64,000 bases of DNA, from contig JBLWXT010000019.1 in the NCBI GenBank assembly GCA_048267305.1, positions 8,302 through 72,301 of the forward strand. Reading direction: 5' to 3'. The position numbers were made by a program, and so were the translations under genes. Under the pieces are notes generated by a model. The model saw only the letters and a program-made list of their open reading frames with translations, did no database searches and was not told the DNA's origin. Positions 44,897 to 53,792 of this stretch are shown here, piece by piece. Position 1 is the first letter of the stretch; every line of letters starts with the position of its first letter. Origin of the DNA: Owenweeksia sp048267305 (lineage in GTDB: Bacteria > Bacteroidota > Bacteroidia > Flavobacteriales > Schleiferiaceae).

Positions 44897-45607
44897 TTAT
44901 GCTGGTTCGTTTAGCAGGTCTAGGAATTCAACGGTGTTGGCTTCCATCTTGTAAACTACTTTATCTACACGTGTTACCAAAAGGTTGTAACCGATGTAAG
45001 CGATAATTCCAACAATTAATCCGGCCACGGTGGTGGTCATTGCGGTATAAATACCTTCGGCAAGCATTTCAATGTCAATTTGCCCTCCGGCAGAAGCCAT
45101 ATCGTGAAATGCTAAAATCATCCCGATTACGGTGCCCAGGAAACCTATCATGGGTGCGGCACCGGCAATGGTGGCCAAACTTGCCAGGTTTTTTTCCAGA
45201 CTGCTAATTTCCAACTTACCAGTGTTTTCAATGGCTGAGGTAATATCCTTTAGAGGTTTACCAATACGGGATATCCCTTTCTGAATCATTCGGGCTACGG
45301 GAGTATCCTGACTTTCGCATAAGGCACGGGCAGCATCCAGGCGGCCATGGCTTACGTGATCTTTAATGTTGTTGATAAAGTTGGCATCTACCTTATTGGC
45401 GCGTTTTATGGCATTGAATCTTTCAATGAAAATGTAAACGGCTACAATGGAGAGGATAAACAGGGCCGCCATAATAAGCTGACCGCCTATACCGCCACTG
45501 GTAATAAGATCAATGATGCTCAGGGTTTTCTCTACCGGCTGTATGTCTTCCGCACCTACAGCACCAGTTGTGTCAGGCATGGATATCTGCAAAAAGGGTA
45601 TGTTCAT
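44897..45607 (-). CDS. exbB: ExbB/TolQ/MotA-type proton channel
   Basis: A 236-aa protein with an extra N-terminal segment and three transmembrane helices (about 38-58, 133-158, 180-205). Family motifs LATIAGAAPMIGFLGTVIGM and TTTVAGLIVGI are present. First gene of the operon. A TATCTTTG -7 element (45635-45628, minus strand) lies 21 bases before the start. Confidence 0.95.
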   Translation of the reverse strand: MNIPFLQISMPDTTGAVGAEDIQPVEKTLSIIDLITSGGIGGQLIMAALFILSIVAVYIFIERFNAIKRANKVDANFINNIKDHVSHGRLDAARALCESQDTPVARMIQKGISRIGKPLKDITSAIENTGKLEISSLEKNLASLATIAGAAPMIGFLGTVIGMILAFHDMASAGGQIDIEMLAEGIYTAMTTTVAGLIVGIIAYIGYNLLVTRVDKVVYKMEANTVEFLDLLNEPA

Positions 45608-45627
45608 GAAGGTTATTATTTTACCTC

Positions 45628-45635
45628 CAAAGATA
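45628..45635 (-). promoter_or_regulatory. -7 element of the exbB operon
   Basis: The minus strand reads TATCTTTG here, a TAnnTTTG match, ending 21 bases before the exbB start codon. No clear -33 TTG. Confidence 0.5.
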
Positions 45636-45691
45636 ACGGCTTACCTACCCACAGATTATAAGCCTGAAAAGAAAAATTAACAATTGATAGT

Positions 45692-47116
45692 TTACAGATG
45701 AAAGATGCTCTCCTGAATGATATAAGTGAAGGCTCCGGCAAAATAGCCGATCAGCGCTAGGAGTGAAATCTTTTTAAGATACCATCCAAACGGGATGCCC
45801 TCTAGGCCCATAACTGCTACACCAGCCGCAGAGCCAATGATAAGGGCGCTACCACCAGTACCGGCACAATAGGCTAAAAATTCCCAGAACAAGCCATCCT
45901 GTGCGAAGAAGGTACCAGCCACGGGACTGATATCATACATACCCATAGAAGCAGCTACTAATGGCACGTTATCAACAATGGCCGATAGCAAACCGATGAT
46001 CATACTGATGGCATAAATTCCTGATTCTTCACTTGTGCCAATACCTGCATCTAAGGCGGTAGCCATGGTGCGCAGCTGACCTGCAGATTGTAAACTGGCC
46101 ACAGCCAAAAGTATCCCAAGGAAAAATAGTACGCTGGCGGTGTCAATCTTACGGAGTACGCCAATCACGCTTAAGTGGGTTTTTTCTTCGTTGTTTTTGC
46201 TGCGATGCATGATTTCGGTAATTACCCATAGTACCCCCAAGCTCAACATCATCCCCATAAATGGAGGAAGGTGGGTATAGGTTTTAAACACGGGTACAAA
46301 CAAAAGCCCGGCAATACCAGCTACAAAAACGATGTTTCGCTCTTTTGGGGTGGTGGGGTTGGTATAGTGTTCTAGTCCTTCAGCCTTTATTGGGCGTTTT
46401 ACATCGCCCTTGAGGGTAAATGAAAGAACAATAAGAGGTACTGCAAGACAGATTAAACTAGGAATAATCAACTTAACAATAATAGCTCCGGCTGTTACCT
46501 GAGAGCCAATCCACAACATGGTGGTGGTAACGTCTCCAATGGGCGACCACGCACCTCCGGCATTAGCTGCAATAATTACCAGGCCGGCAAACATCCATCG
46601 ATCGTTTTTATCGTCAATAAGCTTCCTCAGAAGGGATATCATCACAATGGAAGTGGTAAGGTTATCCAGCGCAGCTGAAAAGAAGAAGGTAATAAGACCT
46701 ACAATCCAGATCAATTTTGATTTTTTGGTAGCCTTAATACGATCAGTGATTACAGAAAAACCTTCGTGGCTATCCACCAGCTCAACTATCGTCATGGCTC
46801 CCAAAAGAAAGAAAAGGATGGAGGCAATTTCACCAAGATGCTCCAGAATTTGAAATTCAGTAACGTAATGGGTGATGATCTCTGATTGCTCTAAAAGGCT
46901 AGGTGAGCTGCTATGGTCGGGGTTGTGGAAAAATATTTCGGAAATGTAGGTGGGTATGGTTTCAAAATCAACAATGCCCTGGGCTCCCAAAACATATATG
47001 GTCCAGCACAGCACCCCGGTGATAAGGGCAGAAGCGGCTTTGTCTATACGAATACTGTGCTCAAAGGCTATGGCAGCATAACCCAGAACAAAAATTACAA
47101 CCATTAAGATATACAT
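45692..47116 (-). CDS. nhaD: NhaD-type Na+/H+ antiporter
   Basis: A 474-aa polytopic membrane protein of the ion transporter superfamily, with about twelve to thirteen helices. Motifs typical of NhaD: FFFSAALDNLTTSIVM near residue 140, and GGAWSPIGDVTTTMLW, plus SAIVDNVPLVAASMGMY and a late GTGGSALIIGSAAGVA. It exports Na+ in exchange for H+. Twelve bases downstream of the dehydrogenase gene, so likely co-transcribed, as would suit a marine cell. Confidence 0.93.
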   Translation of the reverse strand: MYILMVVIFVLGYAAIAFEHSIRIDKAASALITGVLCWTIYVLGAQGIVDFETIPTYISEIFFHNPDHSSSPSLLEQSEIITHYVTEFQILEHLGEIASILFFLLGAMTIVELVDSHEGFSVITDRIKATKKSKLIWIVGLITFFFSAALDNLTTSIVMISLLRKLIDDKNDRWMFAGLVIIAANAGGAWSPIGDVTTTMLWIGSQVTAGAIIVKLIIPSLICLAVPLIVLSFTLKGDVKRPIKAEGLEHYTNPTTPKERNIVFVAGIAGLLFVPVFKTYTHLPPFMGMMLSLGVLWVITEIMHRSKNNEEKTHLSVIGVLRKIDTASVLFFLGILLAVASLQSAGQLRTMATALDAGIGTSEESGIYAISMIIGLLSAIVDNVPLVAASMGMYDISPVAGTFFAQDGLFWEFLAYCAGTGGSALIIGSAAGVAVMGLEGIPFGWYLKKISLLALIGYFAGAFTYIIQESIFHL

Positions 47117-47128
47117 GGGGCGGTGGGA

Positions 47129-48355
47129 TTAAACAAGTTGTTTTAAAGCGATTTCGTAGGCTGTTTTGGTAATGTGCTTTTTATCGCTGTTGCGATTGTG
47201 GCAATTTTCCAAAGCCTTTTTTATGGTGTTGGAAGTGTCTCCAAATATGGCGGTATCCGAAAGTTCGATATTATCTTCCATCAGGTAGCCAAAAACACGT
47301 GCCATACCACAGTTGGAAATAAAATCAGGAATACAGCTTACCTTTTGGTCAGCATATTCGGAAATAGGTCCGTAAAAAATCTCGTTGTCGGCAAACGGTA
47401 CGTTTGCACCAGAAGAAATCACTTCAAGGCCATTGGCAATCATTTGGTCAAGGTTGTCTTTACTTACCAATCTGGAGGCTGCGGCAGGAATGAAAATCTC
47501 TGCACCCATACTCCAAATGCGCTCATTGGCCTCCTCAAATTTGATGAGGTTATCTGCCACAAGGTAATTGCCGGTTTTGGCATTAAATAGTTTTGTGATT
47601 TCTTCAAAGCTAAATCCTTCCTCATTGAGCAATCCACCTACGCGGTCAATAATACCCACCACTTTGGCTCCACTTTGTGTAAGGTAATAAGCGGCTGCTG
47701 CAGCTACATTTCCCCATCCTTGTATAATTACGCGTTTGCCACTAAGTTTTCCTCCGTATATATCATAAAAGTGACGTACAGATTCTGCGGTGCCGTATCC
47801 GGTAATCATGTCCGCAACTGTATACTCCTTATGGGCTACGGGAGTTAGGTTCTTTTGGGTAACGGGGAAGAGTACACCTTGCTGTAGCTGTTTTATCTTT
47901 CTGTCCTTATCCGCTTCATTAGGGTTGTAGTGTCCTGTCAAAACTCCTTCCTGCGGATGACGTATCCCTAATTCATTGGTGATTGGAATAACCTCGTGGA
48001 TTTCATCTACATTAAGATCGCCACCCGTACCGTAATAGTTTTTAAGTAATGGCTTTACCGCCTTATACCATCTTTCCAGTACGCCACTCTTACGAGGGTC
48101 GTTTGGGTTAAAGTTTATTCCGGATTTTGCACCACCAATAGGAGGGCCGGCAACGGTAAACTTAATTTCCATGGTTTTGGCCAATGAAAGTACCTCGTGC
48201 TCATTAAGACCTTCGCGCATACGCGTACCGCCACCAGCGGCTCCGCCACGTAGCGAGTTTATTACTACCCAGCCTTCGGCTATGGTTTCACTATCATGCC
48301 AGTGAAATACAATTTCGGGGGCTTTCGTCTCATAAATCTTCAGGAGGTCTTTCAT
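47129..48355 (-). CDS. Glu/Leu/Phe/Val dehydrogenase
   Basis: A 408-aa NAD(P)-linked amino-acid dehydrogenase. The catalytic region is GPPIGGAKSGINFNP (Lys in GGAKSG), preceded by GGAAGGGTRM; the Rossmann dinucleotide fold is QGWGNVAAAAAYYL. Start taken at 48355 (MKDLLKIYE), since the longer version adds an improbable Cys-rich dozen residues that overlap the -7 element. Substrate specificity is not certain from sequence. Precedes nhaD by 12 bases. Confidence 0.92.
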   Translation of the reverse strand: MKDLLKIYETKAPEIVFHWHDSETIAEGWVVINSLRGGAAGGGTRMREGLNEHEVLSLAKTMEIKFTVAGPPIGGAKSGINFNPNDPRKSGVLERWYKAVKPLLKNYYGTGGDLNVDEIHEVIPITNELGIRHPQEGVLTGHYNPNEADKDRKIKQLQQGVLFPVTQKNLTPVAHKEYTVADMITGYGTAESVRHFYDIYGGKLSGKRVIIQGWGNVAAAAAYYLTQSGAKVVGIIDRVGGLLNEEGFSFEEITKLFNAKTGNYLVADNLIKFEEANERIWSMGAEIFIPAAASRLVSKDNLDQMIANGLEVISSGANVPFADNEIFYGPISEYADQKVSCIPDFISNCGMARVFGYLMEDNIELSDTAIFGDTSNTIKKALENCHNRNSDKKHITKTAYEIALKQLV

Positions 48356-48374
48356 AGCGGTGATTTTGTGCGCG

Positions 48375-48382
48375 CAAAAATA
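48375..48382 (-). promoter_or_regulatory. -7 element of the dehydrogenase-nhaD unit
   Basis: The minus strand reads TATTTTTG here, 19 bases upstream of the chosen start at 48355. This supports that start over the longer ORF beginning at 48391. Confidence 0.45.
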
Positions 48383-48442
48383 ACAAAACAAGGTTGTGAT
48401 GAAAGCCCAATAGGGGGTTAATTGTGCAATAATATTAAAGCC

Positions 48443-49516
48443 TTACAAGCCGTAAACAATGCCTGAGCTGTGGTCGGTGCTGGCGCCAGTAACGGATTGC
48501 AGTACGTTGTTTTCACCTCTTGTTCGCAAAAGGCCCATAAAAGCAAATATCAGCGCCTCCTTATTTTCTATTATCTCCTTCTTGGGAAGAAGCATGTTGC
48601 ACTGAGTTTTAGCCTCAACCTGTTCTACAAGAAAACGATTGTAAGCTCCTCCTCCTGTTATCAGGCATTGCTTTAGGTTCTGAGAATTAAGGGTATTGGC
48701 TATTTGAGTACTTATGTGTTCAACTATGGTTCTTAACAGGTTTTTCGGTTCTTCCAGATATTGCCATAAAAGAGGGTTAAACACCTCCCAAACCCATTCT
48801 GCGCCAAGCGATTTAGGAATGGGTTGTTTGTAGTATACAATGTTGTTCAGGTCATTTAACAAATCGGTGTTAACACTTCCCTTGCGGGCGAAGGCTCCAC
48901 TTTCGTCATACGGGCTGCCCAGCTTTTGGGCCAGTCGGTTCATAACAAAATTTACAGGGGCGATGTCAAAAGCCAATCGTTTTCCATTTTTTTCAAAAGA
49001 GATATTGGCAAACCCACCGAGGTTCATACAGGCGTCATATTCTCCAAAAAGGAATTTATCACCAACAGGAACCAGGGGCGCTCCTTGTCCGCCCAATGCC
49101 ACATCCTGTTTTCTGAAATCACAAACAACGGGTACTCCTGTGGCGGTAAATATTTCCGGGCCATTTCCTATTTGCAATGTTACACCCTCGTTTGGGCGGT
49201 GGTAAAGCGTATGCCCATGGGAGGAAATAAGGTCAACATCCTGCTTCGCGAATTTGAAGTCTCTGAGAAACTTCAACACTAAGCTCCCAAAGTACAGCCC
49301 CAATTCATGATCCAGATTGATGAGTTCAGTAGCACTTAAATTTTCATTAAATGTGAGTTTATCTTCAAGTTCTTTGGGGTAGGGGTAAGTGTGAGAATGA
49401 AGAATTTTAAAACGCCATTTTTCATTTTTTTTTGAAAAATTACAGAGGCATAAGTCCACGCCATCCAGCGATGTGCCACTCATTATTCCGATAGTTGTCC
49501 AGTTGTTTTGCTCCAT
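48443..49516 (-). CDS. anmK: Anhydro-N-acetylmuramic acid kinase
   Basis: A 357-aa sugar kinase of the ASKHA fold that phosphorylates and opens 1,6-anhydro-MurNAc during cell-wall recycling. Motifs: GIMSGTSLDGVDL at the N-terminus, SSHGHTLYHRP, CDFRKQDVALGGQGAP, and LITGGGAYN near the C-terminus. The ATG at 49516 (MEQNNW) gives the normal family start; the longer ORF adds ten residues. Its promoter at 49552-49580 shares the intergenic region with the divergent acyl-CoA dehydrogenase. Confidence 0.94.
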   Translation of the reverse strand: MEQNNWTTIGIMSGTSLDGVDLCLCNFSKKNEKWRFKILHSHTYPYPKELEDKLTFNENLSATELINLDHELGLYFGSLVLKFLRDFKFAKQDVDLISSHGHTLYHRPNEGVTLQIGNGPEIFTATGVPVVCDFRKQDVALGGQGAPLVPVGDKFLFGEYDACMNLGGFANISFEKNGKRLAFDIAPVNFVMNRLAQKLGSPYDESGAFARKGSVNTDLLNDLNNIVYYKQPIPKSLGAEWVWEVFNPLLWQYLEEPKNLLRTIVEHISTQIANTLNSQNLKQCLITGGGAYNRFLVEQVEAKTQCNMLLPKKEIIENKEALIFAFMGLLRTRGENNVLQSVTGASTDHSSGIVYGL

Positions 49517-49534
49517 TTTTTCGTGTCTATACCT

Positions 49535-49542
49535 TACATTTG
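49535..49542 (+). promoter_or_regulatory. -7 element of the acyl-CoA dehydrogenase gene
   Basis: TACATTTG lies 42 bases before the ATG at 49585. A second TAAATTTG at 49570-49577 is too close to the start for a normal leader. The face-to-face arrangement with the anmK promoter packs two promoters into 68 bases. Confidence 0.45.
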
Positions 49543-49551
49543 CCATCCTTC

Positions 49552-49580
49552 CAAAGATAATGTGCTAAATAAATTTGCAA
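49552..49580 (-). promoter_or_regulatory. Promoter of anmK
   Basis: On the minus strand, TTG (49580-49578), 18 bases, then TATCTTTG (49559-49552), ending 35 bases before the anmK start. Good match in both elements and spacing. Confidence 0.6.
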
Positions 49581-49584
49581 CGAC

Positions 49585-50727
49585 ATGAAATTTGAATTGA
49601 CAGAAGAGCATCTGATGATACAGCAAGCGGCAAGAGATTTTGCCCAAAACGAATTGCTTCCAGGTGTTATTGAGCGTGATAATGAGCAACGGTTTCCCGC
49701 TGAGCAGATCAAGAAAATGGGTGAGCTGGGCTTTTTAGGAATGATGGTGGATCCAAAATATGGAGGTAGTGGTTTAGATACTATTTCATACGTTTTGGCT
49801 ATGGAGGAAATATCCAAGATTGATGCATCGGCATCGGTTGTAATGTCTGTAAACAATAGCCTTGTTTGCTGGGGACTGGAGAAGTTTGGTACAGAAGAGC
49901 AAAAGGAAAAATATTTGAAGCCGTTGGCTTCCGGAGAAATTATTGGCGCATTCTGTTTGAGTGAGCCTGAGGCTGGTTCTGATGCCACTTCTCAAAAAAC
50001 CACTGCCATTGATAAAGGTGATCATTACCTTTTAAATGGTACCAAAAACTGGATAACCAATGGAGGTACTGCCTCTGTTTATTTGGTGATTGCTCAAACT
50101 GATGCTGAGGCAAAGCACAGGGGTATCAATTGCCTTATTGTGGAAAAAGGTCAGGAAGGATTTGTGGTTGGTAAAAAAGAGGATAAACTTGGAATCCGCG
50201 GTTCGGATACACACTCACTGATGTTTCAGGATGTGAAAGTTCCAAAGGAAAACAGGATTGGTGAGGAAGGATTTGGATTTAAATTCGCCATGAAGGTATT
50301 GAGCGGTGGCCGTATAGGTATTGCCTCTCAAGCTTTGGGTATTGCCTCAGGAGCTTATGAACTTGCATTGAAGTATTCTAAAGAGCGTAAAACCTTTGGT
50401 AAGGAAATAGGCAAACACCAGGCTATTGCATTTAAATTGGCGGATATGGCTACGGAGATTGAAGCGGCCCGTTTACTTTGCTTAAAGGCTGCATGGCTAA
50501 AGGATCAAAAGTTGAACTTTGATCGCGAGGGTGCACAGGCCAAATTGTTTGCTTCGTCTGTTGCTATGAAAACTACCGTTGAGGCAGTTCAAATTCACGG
50601 TGGTTATGGTTTTGTGAAAGAGTACCATGTAGAGCGCCTGATGCGCGATGCTAAGATTACCCAGATTTATGAAGGTACCTCTGAAATTCAAAAGATTGTA
50701 ATCTCAAGAGATATCTTGAAGGACTAA
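49585..50727 (+). CDS. Acyl-CoA dehydrogenase
   Basis: A 380-aa FAD-dependent enzyme of fatty-acid or branched-chain acyl-CoA β-oxidation. The domain order is the usual helical N-terminus, β-domain (GAFCLSEPEAGSD, then NWITNGG) and helical C-terminus. IYEGTSEIQK near the end carries the catalytic-base Glu region of short/medium-chain enzymes. It stands alone, ended by a terminator at 50751. Chain-length preference is unknown. Confidence 0.95.
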   Translation: MKFELTEEHLMIQQAARDFAQNELLPGVIERDNEQRFPAEQIKKMGELGFLGMMVDPKYGGSGLDTISYVLAMEEISKIDASASVVMSVNNSLVCWGLEKFGTEEQKEKYLKPLASGEIIGAFCLSEPEAGSDATSQKTTAIDKGDHYLLNGTKNWITNGGTASVYLVIAQTDAEAKHRGINCLIVEKGQEGFVVGKKEDKLGIRGSDTHSLMFQDVKVPKENRIGEEGFGFKFAMKVLSGGRIGIASQALGIASGAYELALKYSKERKTFGKEIGKHQAIAFKLADMATEIEAARLLCLKAAWLKDQKLNFDREGAQAKLFASSVAMKTTVEAVQIHGGYGFVKEYHVERLMRDAKITQIYEGTSEIQKIVISRDILKD

Positions 50728-50750
50728 CAATACTGATTTATAAAATGTGA

Positions 50751-50783
50751 AAAGCCATCTCGGAAACGGGATGGCTTTTTTTT
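50751..50783 (+). terminator. Terminator after acyl-CoA dehydrogenase
   Basis: A 12-bp stem (50751-50762 with 50767-50778, one G-T pair) closed by a GAAA loop, then eight T. It starts 24 bases after the stop codon. Confidence 0.92.
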
Positions 50784-50834
50784 GCTCTTTATAGTGTCTT
50801 AATTTCCATTAGAGAAGTATGATGTACAACTCTT

Positions 50835-52118
50835 CTACAAAAATTCAATCGCTCTTTCAATACGCATTCCTCGGCTGCCTTTTAATAAAATCGTTTTATC
50901 CTTTGGGCTTTGTCGTTTGAGATAGGAGAGAAGTTCGTCAGTAGTTTCAAATTTTTCTACTGAACTATCATCTCCTGCTAAACTTTGGTGAAATGCTTTT
51001 CCTACAAAAATGGTTTTTTCAAAACCTTGAAGAATGGCCTGTGTTGCAATTTTTTGATGTTCTTCAGCCTCATACGCACCCATCTCAAACATATCGCCCA
51101 ACACCGCCCACTTGTCCTCTCCGGGAAAGTCGTGGAAGTTTAGCAGAGCCTGTTCCATACTACTTGGGTTGGCATTGTAAGTGTCTACCACCAAAAGGTT
51201 CTTTTCCGTGCGCTGCACTTGCGAGCGATTGTTTTGTGGGACATAATTCTCCAGCCCCTTTTTGATGTTGGTGGTTGAAATCTTAAAATATTTACCAATG
51301 GCGATGGCGGCACCTACATTACTGAAGTTGTAGTTTCCCGTAAGGTGAGTTTGAATAGTTAAATCCTCAAACTTTAGTGCAATGGCTTCGGAGGTTCCTT
51401 TCACCAATTCAGTTTTGTATTTGGCATTTTGGGAACTGCCAAATGTGATATTGTCCAGGTTTGCGGTTTTCTCAATCTGCAGATTGTCATCGGCATTCAC
51501 AAAGGCCTTTTTGTTGTGCTCTTGCAAAAAAGCATAAAGTTCACTTTTACCCTTTATTACGCCTTCTGTTCCTCCAAAGCCCTCTAGGTGGGCTTTCCCA
51601 AAGTTGGTGATGTAGCCATAGTCAGGCATACAAAGAGAACACAAAAACTCTATCTCCTTTTGGTGATTGGCGCCCATTTCTACAATAGCCATTTCATGCT
51701 CTTCGGTAATTGAAAGTAGAGTAAGAGGCACTCCAATATGGTTGTTTAGATTTCCTTCCGTGAAGGCCACTTTAAATTGCGTACTAAGGGCGGCAGCAAT
51801 CAGCTCTTTGGTGGTTGTCTTGCCATTGCTTCCCGTAAGGCCAATAACTGGTATTGTAAGGTGCTGGCGATGATACTTGCTTAATTCCTGAAGAGTTTGC
51901 AAAACATCAGAAACCAAAATAGTTTTTGCGCCTTCATATTCCGGATTATCGATTACGGCCCAGGCTGCTCCGGCTGTTAAGGCCTCCTCAGTGAACTTGT
52001 TGCCATCAAAATTATCTCCCTTTAGGGCAAAATATATATTGCCTTTTTGGATATTTCGGCTGTCTGTGGAAACTCCCGTAGAGGACAGGAAGGTTTGATG
52101 AAGTTTAGGTATTGTCAT
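50835..52118 (-). CDS. murF: UDP-MurNAc-tripeptide:D-Ala-D-Ala ligase
   Basis: A 427-aa cytoplasmic Mur ligase that adds D-Ala-D-Ala to the peptidoglycan precursor. The N-terminal domain has STDSRNIQKGNIYFALKG, the ATP loop is GLTGSNGKTTTKEL (about 93-106), and the C-terminal domain has VVDTYNANPSSM. In this phylum murF commonly follows gldJ. Its ATG comes directly after the T-run of a strong minus-strand hairpin, so expression from the gldJ side must pass a terminator. Confidence 0.95.
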   Translation of the reverse strand: MTIPKLHQTFLSSTGVSTDSRNIQKGNIYFALKGDNFDGNKFTEEALTAGAAWAVIDNPEYEGAKTILVSDVLQTLQELSKYHRQHLTIPVIGLTGSNGKTTTKELIAAALSTQFKVAFTEGNLNNHIGVPLTLLSITEEHEMAIVEMGANHQKEIEFLCSLCMPDYGYITNFGKAHLEGFGGTEGVIKGKSELYAFLQEHNKKAFVNADDNLQIEKTANLDNITFGSSQNAKYKTELVKGTSEAIALKFEDLTIQTHLTGNYNFSNVGAAIAIGKYFKISTTNIKKGLENYVPQNNRSQVQRTEKNLLVVDTYNANPSSMEQALLNFHDFPGEDKWAVLGDMFEMGAYEAEEHQKIATQAILQGFEKTIFVGKAFHQSLAGDDSSVEKFETTDELLSYLKRQSPKDKTILLKGSRGMRIERAIEFL

Positions 52119-52151
52119 AAAAAAAGCCCCCTCGGCTGAGCCGAGGGGGCT
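52119..52151 (-). terminator. Strong hairpin between gldJ and murF
   Basis: A perfect 12-bp stem (52125-52136 with 52140-52151, core CCCCCTCGGC), 3-base loop. On the minus strand the stem is followed by seven T that end at the murF ATG (52118). It could terminate gldJ or act as an attenuator for murF. Confidence 0.9.
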
Positions 52152-52164
52152 AAATTAATTTTTT

Positions 52165-53757
52165 TTAGTTGTACTTGTATCGTTCAAACTTATCACGCTT
52201 AGGTTTGGTAGGATCCTTTTGCCTTTTTGGATTGGGGTTTTGGAAACCTAGTCTGTCCATTGCGCATCGGAAGCCGATAAAGTCAGTGGCCTGATCTTCC
52301 TCAAGATATCTGCGTGTGCCTGGGCTCAACCAGTAGGCGCGATCTTTCCAGCTGCCACCTTTGTAAACACGTGTGGTGTTGCCAATAAGGGTGGTTTGAG
52401 CGTAGTCATACATCAGAGCATCGCCTTCCTGTGGTTCCTTGTCATAGTATATGGAAGATTCCTTATCACCATCCTGAAAGTCTCTATAATCAGATTTTTT
52501 ATAATTTCTTCTATTGAGGTTTTCCTCTTCAGTTACAGGGCGAACAGGATATTCTCCAGGCAACTTAACGATATTGCTATCGGTGTCTAACTGTGGTTCC
52601 TGTAGTACTTCCAAAGCTCCAAGATCTTGATAGTTGTCATCAAAACTCATGAATTGGTTACCCCTAAACGGATTTAAATCGGTAACATCTTCAGGAGAAA
52701 GAGGTCGGTAAACATCCAATACCCATTCGGCTACATTACCTGCCATATCATATAATCCAAAGTCGTTGGGTGGGTAAAATTTAACTTGCATGGTGTAAGC
52801 AGCCTGGTCATTTAACCAACCACCAAGACCGGCATAATCTCCACGTCCACGCTTAAAGTTAGCTAGCATATCACCTCTTTCCTTTTTATCAGGATTTCGG
52901 GTAGATGCTCCACTCCAAGTGTACTTATTGCCATCTACAGTTCTGTTGTAAATACGATTTCCACCATTTCCATAGGCCGCATATTCCCACTCGGCTTCTG
53001 TTGGTAGTCTGTATTTTGGCAATAGGATACCATCGGTACGATTTACAGGACGACCTTCTTTGCCGTACATGCTATTTGGATTGTTGTCTTTTAAACCACC
53101 GCGGTTTTGTTGGGTGTAGTCCATTGGACGATACAAATACACTTCAGTATTAAAGTGATCGGCATCACGTTGATCTGGAAATTCGTTGAAAATACCCTCA
53201 TTAATCAGGATCTGCTCATTTACACGATCCGTACGCCATGAGCAATATTTCATTGCCTGTATCCAGCTAACACCCACAACCGGGTAATAGCGGTAGGCTG
53301 GGTAGCGCAGGTAGTTTTCCACCATGGTTTCGTTATACGAAAGCTCATCTCTCCACACCAATGTGTCTGGAAGTGCACTTGTGTAAATTTCGGGATAGTA
53401 GTCCAGGTCAAAAACTCTTCCAATCCAGTAGAGGTATTCCAGGTAATCCACATTGGTTACCTCGTTTTCATCAATGTAAAAGGAGTTTACGGTTACCTGA
53501 CGCGGAACATTGTTCCAGTCTTTGTAAAAATCCTCCTCTACACGACCCATGGTGAAGGTTCCTCCTTCTACAAATACTAACCCCGGACCAGTTTCCTGGC
53601 CATCAAAGTCTTTAGCAATACTAAAGCCACCGTTGTCCTTATCATTATACGCCCATCCAGTAGTGTTGCTGGAGGTTTTATTACACGATGTTGTTGCTGC
53701 AATGGCTCCTACAGAGAGCCCAAGAACAAAAAGCTTATTAAAGATTGTTTTTTTCAT
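52165..53757 (-). CDS. gldJ: Gliding motility / T9SS lipoprotein GldJ
   Basis: A 530-aa lipoprotein: ATG at 53757 puts a lipobox (TTSC, Cys24) after the signal peptide; the longer ORF start adds nine hydrophobic residues. The body is an FGE/sulfatase-modifying-factor domain with GGTFTMGR, AMKYCSWRT, YRLPTEAEWEYAA, DMAGNVAEWV and KGGSW motifs. GldJ is needed in Flavobacterium johnsoniae for gliding, and its neighbourhood with porU and porV is conserved. It lies between a PorP gene and the hairpin before murF. Confidence 0.94.
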   Translation of the reverse strand: MKKTIFNKLFVLGLSVGAIAATTSCNKTSSNTTGWAYNDKDNGGFSIAKDFDGQETGPGLVFVEGGTFTMGRVEEDFYKDWNNVPRQVTVNSFYIDENEVTNVDYLEYLYWIGRVFDLDYYPEIYTSALPDTLVWRDELSYNETMVENYLRYPAYRYYPVVGVSWIQAMKYCSWRTDRVNEQILINEGIFNEFPDQRDADHFNTEVYLYRPMDYTQQNRGGLKDNNPNSMYGKEGRPVNRTDGILLPKYRLPTEAEWEYAAYGNGGNRIYNRTVDGNKYTWSGASTRNPDKKERGDMLANFKRGRGDYAGLGGWLNDQAAYTMQVKFYPPNDFGLYDMAGNVAEWVLDVYRPLSPEDVTDLNPFRGNQFMSFDDNYQDLGALEVLQEPQLDTDSNIVKLPGEYPVRPVTEEENLNRRNYKKSDYRDFQDGDKESSIYYDKEPQEGDALMYDYAQTTLIGNTTRVYKGGSWKDRAYWLSPGTRRYLEEDQATDFIGFRCAMDRLGFQNPNPKRQKDPTKPKRDKFERYKYN

Positions 53758-53792
53758 AATGATTGAAATAATCAGATTGAGCAAGTATCAAA

